Shown here: positions 7,165 to 8,936 of the stretch, one piece after another
Numbering within the stretch: the first letter of the stretch is position 1
Layout: each line of letters starts with the position of its first letter
Source: Candidatus Giovannonibacteria bacterium RIFCSPLOWO2_01_FULL_46_13
GTDB lineage: Bacteria; Patescibacteriota; Minisyncoccia; JACPKW01; UBA11713
Length of the DNA stretch: 8,936 nt
Direction: 5' to 3'
Assembly (NCBI GenBank): GCA_001778785.1
Contig: MFIE01000013.1
Span: 1-8,936, forward strand
The notes under the pieces: generated by a model
Database searches by the model: none
What the model was told of the DNA's origin: nothing
Seen by the model: only the letters and a program-made list of their open reading frames with translations
Translations under genes and position numbers: made by a program

Positions 7165-8177
7165 ATAACACTCCCCAAAACTTTAATCGTCTCGCCCGCC
7201 ATGTCCTTTTCCAAAAATTTCTTCGCGGTTTCCTTGGCTCCTTGGGAAATTATCTCTTGTAATTTAGGGTCTGCGAGAAGATTAGTTATTGCGGCGCGCC
7301 ACGCTTCTTTGTTGTTATATTCTACCGCCAAAGCGTTTTCGCCGTTTTTCACGATTTCCTTATTTCCCCCGGCGTCGGTGGTGATTATGGGCTTGCCGAA
7401 AGCCATCGCTTCCAAAATCTGGTGCGAAAAACCTTCGTAACCGGTGTTAAGCAAAAATATGTCGCAAGCCGAAAGCCAGAGGGTATATTCATCTCTCGGA
7501 AATGTGCCAACCACCAAGCGCGCATTTTGAATATCGAGATCTTTCAACATTTTAAAACCTTTCCAGGGAACTTCGCGTCCCGGCGCAAATAAAATATTTT
7601 TATCCTGGCTTATACCAAGTTTTCTTCGGGCTTCCTTTTTCGGGATACGCTCCAAAAACGAAACTGTATTATATATGAGGAAAATTTTGCTTTTATCAAT
7701 TCCCCATTTTTGCAAAACTCCCGCGAGATAATTGCTCGGGACGATAATGGTGTTGGCGTGACGCGCGGAAAAGCGCTCCATTTTTTTCAAAAGCTCGACA
7801 AAAAATCCGTATTCTTTATCCAGAAATCCGTCGAGCAATTCCTTAACACCAAAACGCATAACGCCCTGCTCCCAGGCATAATCGCCAGCGATCCTTATCA
7901 CAAATTTCTTTCGCAAAATCTTTGAAGCGATAACTGATACGAAACCGACGGACACAGGATCCTGCGCAAATATAACGTCTCTGTCGTGGCCCATCCATAA
8001 AACATTTATGAAATAGAAAAAATGCCGCGCGAATTTTGGGAGGAATCTAAAAGACCCGAAACTCAACACCTTAACGTCGTGTCCGCGCTCCGGAAATTCT
8101 TTGGCTAAGCGCGCGCTATACGTCGCGGGGCCGCCAACATCCGGAGGATAAATTCCCGTTGCAATTAAAATTTTCAT
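7161..8177 (-). CDS. GT4 family glycosyltransferase, compact C-terminal domain
   Basis: The start is best placed at the ATG at 8177 (MKILIATGIYPPDVGGPATY), giving 338-339 residues; a GTG at 8225 would add 16 residues that overlap the upstream gene and precede the canonical GT-B first strand. The N-terminal domain has the PPDVGGPATYSARLA loop (11-25) and FAQDPVSVGFVS (70-81). The linker is KKEARRKLGI. The donor domain carries FAPGREVPWKG (197-207), ARLVVGTFPRDEYTLW (219-234), LSACDIFLLNTGYEGFSH (235-252) and E-x7-E at E248-E256, then TTDAGGNKEIV. K206 to D239 is only 33 residues, so the GxGP strand-helix unit is absent. It overlaps the neighbours by ATGA at both ends. Family is certain; the donor is unknown, and the shortened site makes activity worth testing. 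Confidence 0.9.
   Translation of the reverse strand: MKILIATGIYPPDVGGPATYSARLAKEFPERGHDVKVLSFGSFRFLPKFARHFFYFINVLWMGHDRDVIFAQDPVSVGFVSVIASKILRKKFVIRIAGDYAWEQGVMRFGVKELLDGFLDKEYGFFVELLKKMERFSARHANTIIVPSNYLAGVLQKWGIDKSKIFLIYNTVSFLERIPKKEARRKLGISQDKNILFAPGREVPWKGFKMLKDLDIQNARLVVGTFPRDEYTLWLSACDIFLLNTGYEGFSHQILEAMAFGKPIITTDAGGNKEIVKNGENALAVEYNNKEAWRAAITNLLADPKLQEIISQGAKETAKKFLEKDMAGETIKVLGSVI
7171..7176 (-). promoter_or_regulatory. Ribosome binding site GGGGAG of the symporter gene
   Basis: GGGGAG reads on the minus strand six bases before the ATG at 7164. It is the strongest Shine-Dalgarno match in the window and fixes the symporter start. It lies inside the 3' end of the upstream GT4 gene, so the symporter may be translated independently as well as by coupling. 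Confidence 0.75.
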
Positions 8178-8936
8178 AAAAGCGAATCGAACACTCTTTC
8201 CATATCGCGGACGATTTTCGGCCACTGGTATTTCTCCTCGACCAATTTCCTGCCGTTTATAATTAATTTTTCGCGTAATTTTTCATCATTAAAAAGCATC
8301 TCGATTTTCTCGGCCAAATCTTCCGGGTCGTCGACTTTAGTAAATAGCCCAGTTTCCCTATCTTTTAAAAAGTCGGGAATCCCGCCTACGGGCGTCGCTA
8401 TAATAGGAAGCCCAGCGGCCATCGCCTCCAAAAAAGCCGTTCCCAATCCCTCCGAGCGCGACGGGCGCACAAATATATCAGCCTCGCTTAAATATCTCGG
8501 CACGTCTTCGTGCTTCGCATCGCTTATGATTTTCAATTCTGCTTCTGGGAATTTCTTTTTTACGATATCGAAAGCGCGCTCCAAAACATCAAGCCCGTTT
8601 TTGTAAACCCTTCGCGAAATGCTGACAATCGTCTTGCCGCTTTTACTCTTGCCCGGCGTTCCATACTTTTCTAAATCAACGCCATTATGAATTATTTCTG
8701 CCTTGCCCGCGTATCCCGCCTTCCTAACTTCTACCAATAGAAAAGAGCTTATCGTCGTCACAAAATCCGCCTTAGACAAAATCCTCCTCCACCAAAATTT
8801 ATTTTTCTCCCACTCGCGGTCTCCTTCTTGGATCGTTAATACAAACGGAATCCGCGGAAAAAAGATTTTTGAAAGCATCGCCCCAATGGAACCGTACGAA
8901 GCCATCATTCCCCAAAATAAAACCGGCTTTTGTAAA
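8174..8936 (-). CDS. GT4 family glycosyltransferase, N-terminus cut by window edge
   Basis: The reading frame is open to the right edge. Nine residues, LQKPVLFWG, precede the first in-window ATG (8908) and continue naturally into MMASYGSIGAMLSKIFFPRI, so that ATG is internal and most of the N-terminal domain lies outside. Visible parts, numbered from 8908: LTIQEGD (24-30), SKADFVTTISSF (45-56), the interdomain HNGVDLEKYG (74-83), TIVSISRRVYKNG (93-105), ELKIISDAKHEDVPRYL (124-140), SEADIFVRPSRSEGLG (141-156), E-x7-E at E153-E161, and TPVGGIPDFL (172-181). K103 to D144 is 41 residues; the glycine-rich GDGP loop is replaced by ISDAKHED, making this a third shortened GT4 in the locus. Its TGA overlaps the next ATG (ATGA). 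The role would be transfer of a nucleotide sugar to a surface glycan precursor. Confidence 0.9.
   Translation of the reverse strand, partial: LQKPVLFWGMMASYGSIGAMLSKIFFPRIPFVLTIQEGDREWEKNKFWWRRILSKADFVTTISSFLLVEVRKAGYAGKAEIIHNGVDLEKYGTPGKSKSGKTIVSISRRVYKNGLDVLERAFDIVKKKFPEAELKIISDAKHEDVPRYLSEADIFVRPSRSEGLGTAFLEAMAAGLPIIATPVGGIPDFLKDRETGLFTKVDDPEDLAEKIEMLFNDEKLREKLIINGRKLVEEKYQWPKIVRDMERVFDSLL

Larger units (their letters stand above)
1..8936 (-). other. Surface-glycan operon segment, nine overlapping or abutting genes
   Basis: The junctions, in transcription order, are ATGA at 8177-8174, ATGA at 7164-7161, ATGA at 5812-5809, a 10-base overlap at 4829-4820, ATGA at 3783-3780, TAG followed at once by ATG at 2110/2109, ATGA at 1375-1372, and TAATG at 349-347. 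No gap is large enough for a promoter or terminator, and both end genes are cut, so the operon extends past both edges. No initiating phosphoglycosyltransferase, flippase, polymerase or nucleotide-sugar synthesis gene is present in the visible part. Confidence 0.85.

Noticed and set aside
8178..8225. A 16-residue N-terminal extension of the 7161-8177 GT4 from a GTG codon
   Set aside because: The canonical first strand MKILIATG starts at the ATG at 8177, which also gives the ATGA overlap seen at other junctions; the extension lies within the upstream gene.
1..8936. Alternative genetic code with UGA as glycine, as in some CPR lineages
   Set aside because: TGA ends most of the genes exactly at overlaps with the next ATG, and no conserved glycine position is encoded by TGA, so the standard bacterial code fits.
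1..8936. CRISPR array, transposon, tRNA or rRNA genes
   Set aside because: No regularly spaced repeats, transposase-like proteins, terminal inverted repeats or RNA-gene signatures were seen; coding genes fill the whole window.

Overview
The window is one uninterrupted stretch of a minus-strand operon. It holds nine protein genes, seven complete and two cut by the window edges, with essentially no intergenic DNA. Read in transcription order (right to left) they are: a GT4 glycosyltransferase missing its N-terminus (8936-8174), a GT4 glycosyltransferase (8177-7161), a sodium:solute symporter (7164-5809), two GT4 glycosyltransferases (5812-4820 and 4829-3780), a multi-membrane-span GT-C glycosyltransferase (3783-2110), a DPM1-like GT2 polyprenol-phosphate sugar synthase (2109-1372), a GT4 glycosyltransferase (1375-347), and a class I SAM methyltransferase running off the left edge (347-1). 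The neighbouring genes overlap or abut (ATGA, TAATG, or TAG directly followed by ATG), so one polycistronic message with translational coupling is the simplest reading. I see no promoter, terminator, RNA gene, mobile element or CRISPR array, and no gene-free stretch longer than a few bases.

The organism looks like a bacterium of the Candidate Phyla Radiation (Patescibacteria), probably a Parcubacteria-like lineage. This rests on extreme gene packing, a string of small divergent GT4 enzymes of a style familiar from those genomes, moderate-to-low GC with AT-rich codons, and a CCTGCCTGC/GCAGGCAGG palindrome of a kind I associate with those genomes. It is an inference, not a sequence match. TGA is used as a normal stop at most junctions, which argues against the UGA-glycine code of Gracilibacteria and Absconditabacteria.

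The genes together suggest synthesis of a cell-surface glycan or glycolipid, or protein glycosylation. The cytoplasmic GT4 enzymes would extend a chain from nucleotide sugars. The GT2 enzyme would load a sugar onto a polyprenyl phosphate, and the adjacent GT-C enzyme would transfer that lipid-linked sugar to an acceptor outside the membrane. The methyltransferase could modify a sugar or cap the chain. The symporter is the odd member; its substrate cannot be told from sequence.

The points most worth a second look are these. Three of the five GT4 enzymes are about 15-25 residues shorter than the other two in the same part of the donor-binding domain, and all three lack the usual G-x-G-P loop. 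A transporter is embedded inside a glycosyltransferase operon. Two perfect palindromes lie inside coding sequence, one forming the extreme C-terminus of the GT-C gene just ahead of the next start codon, the other in an interdomain linker. I do not see a clearly new enzymatic system; most of the window is a compact surface-glycan operon.
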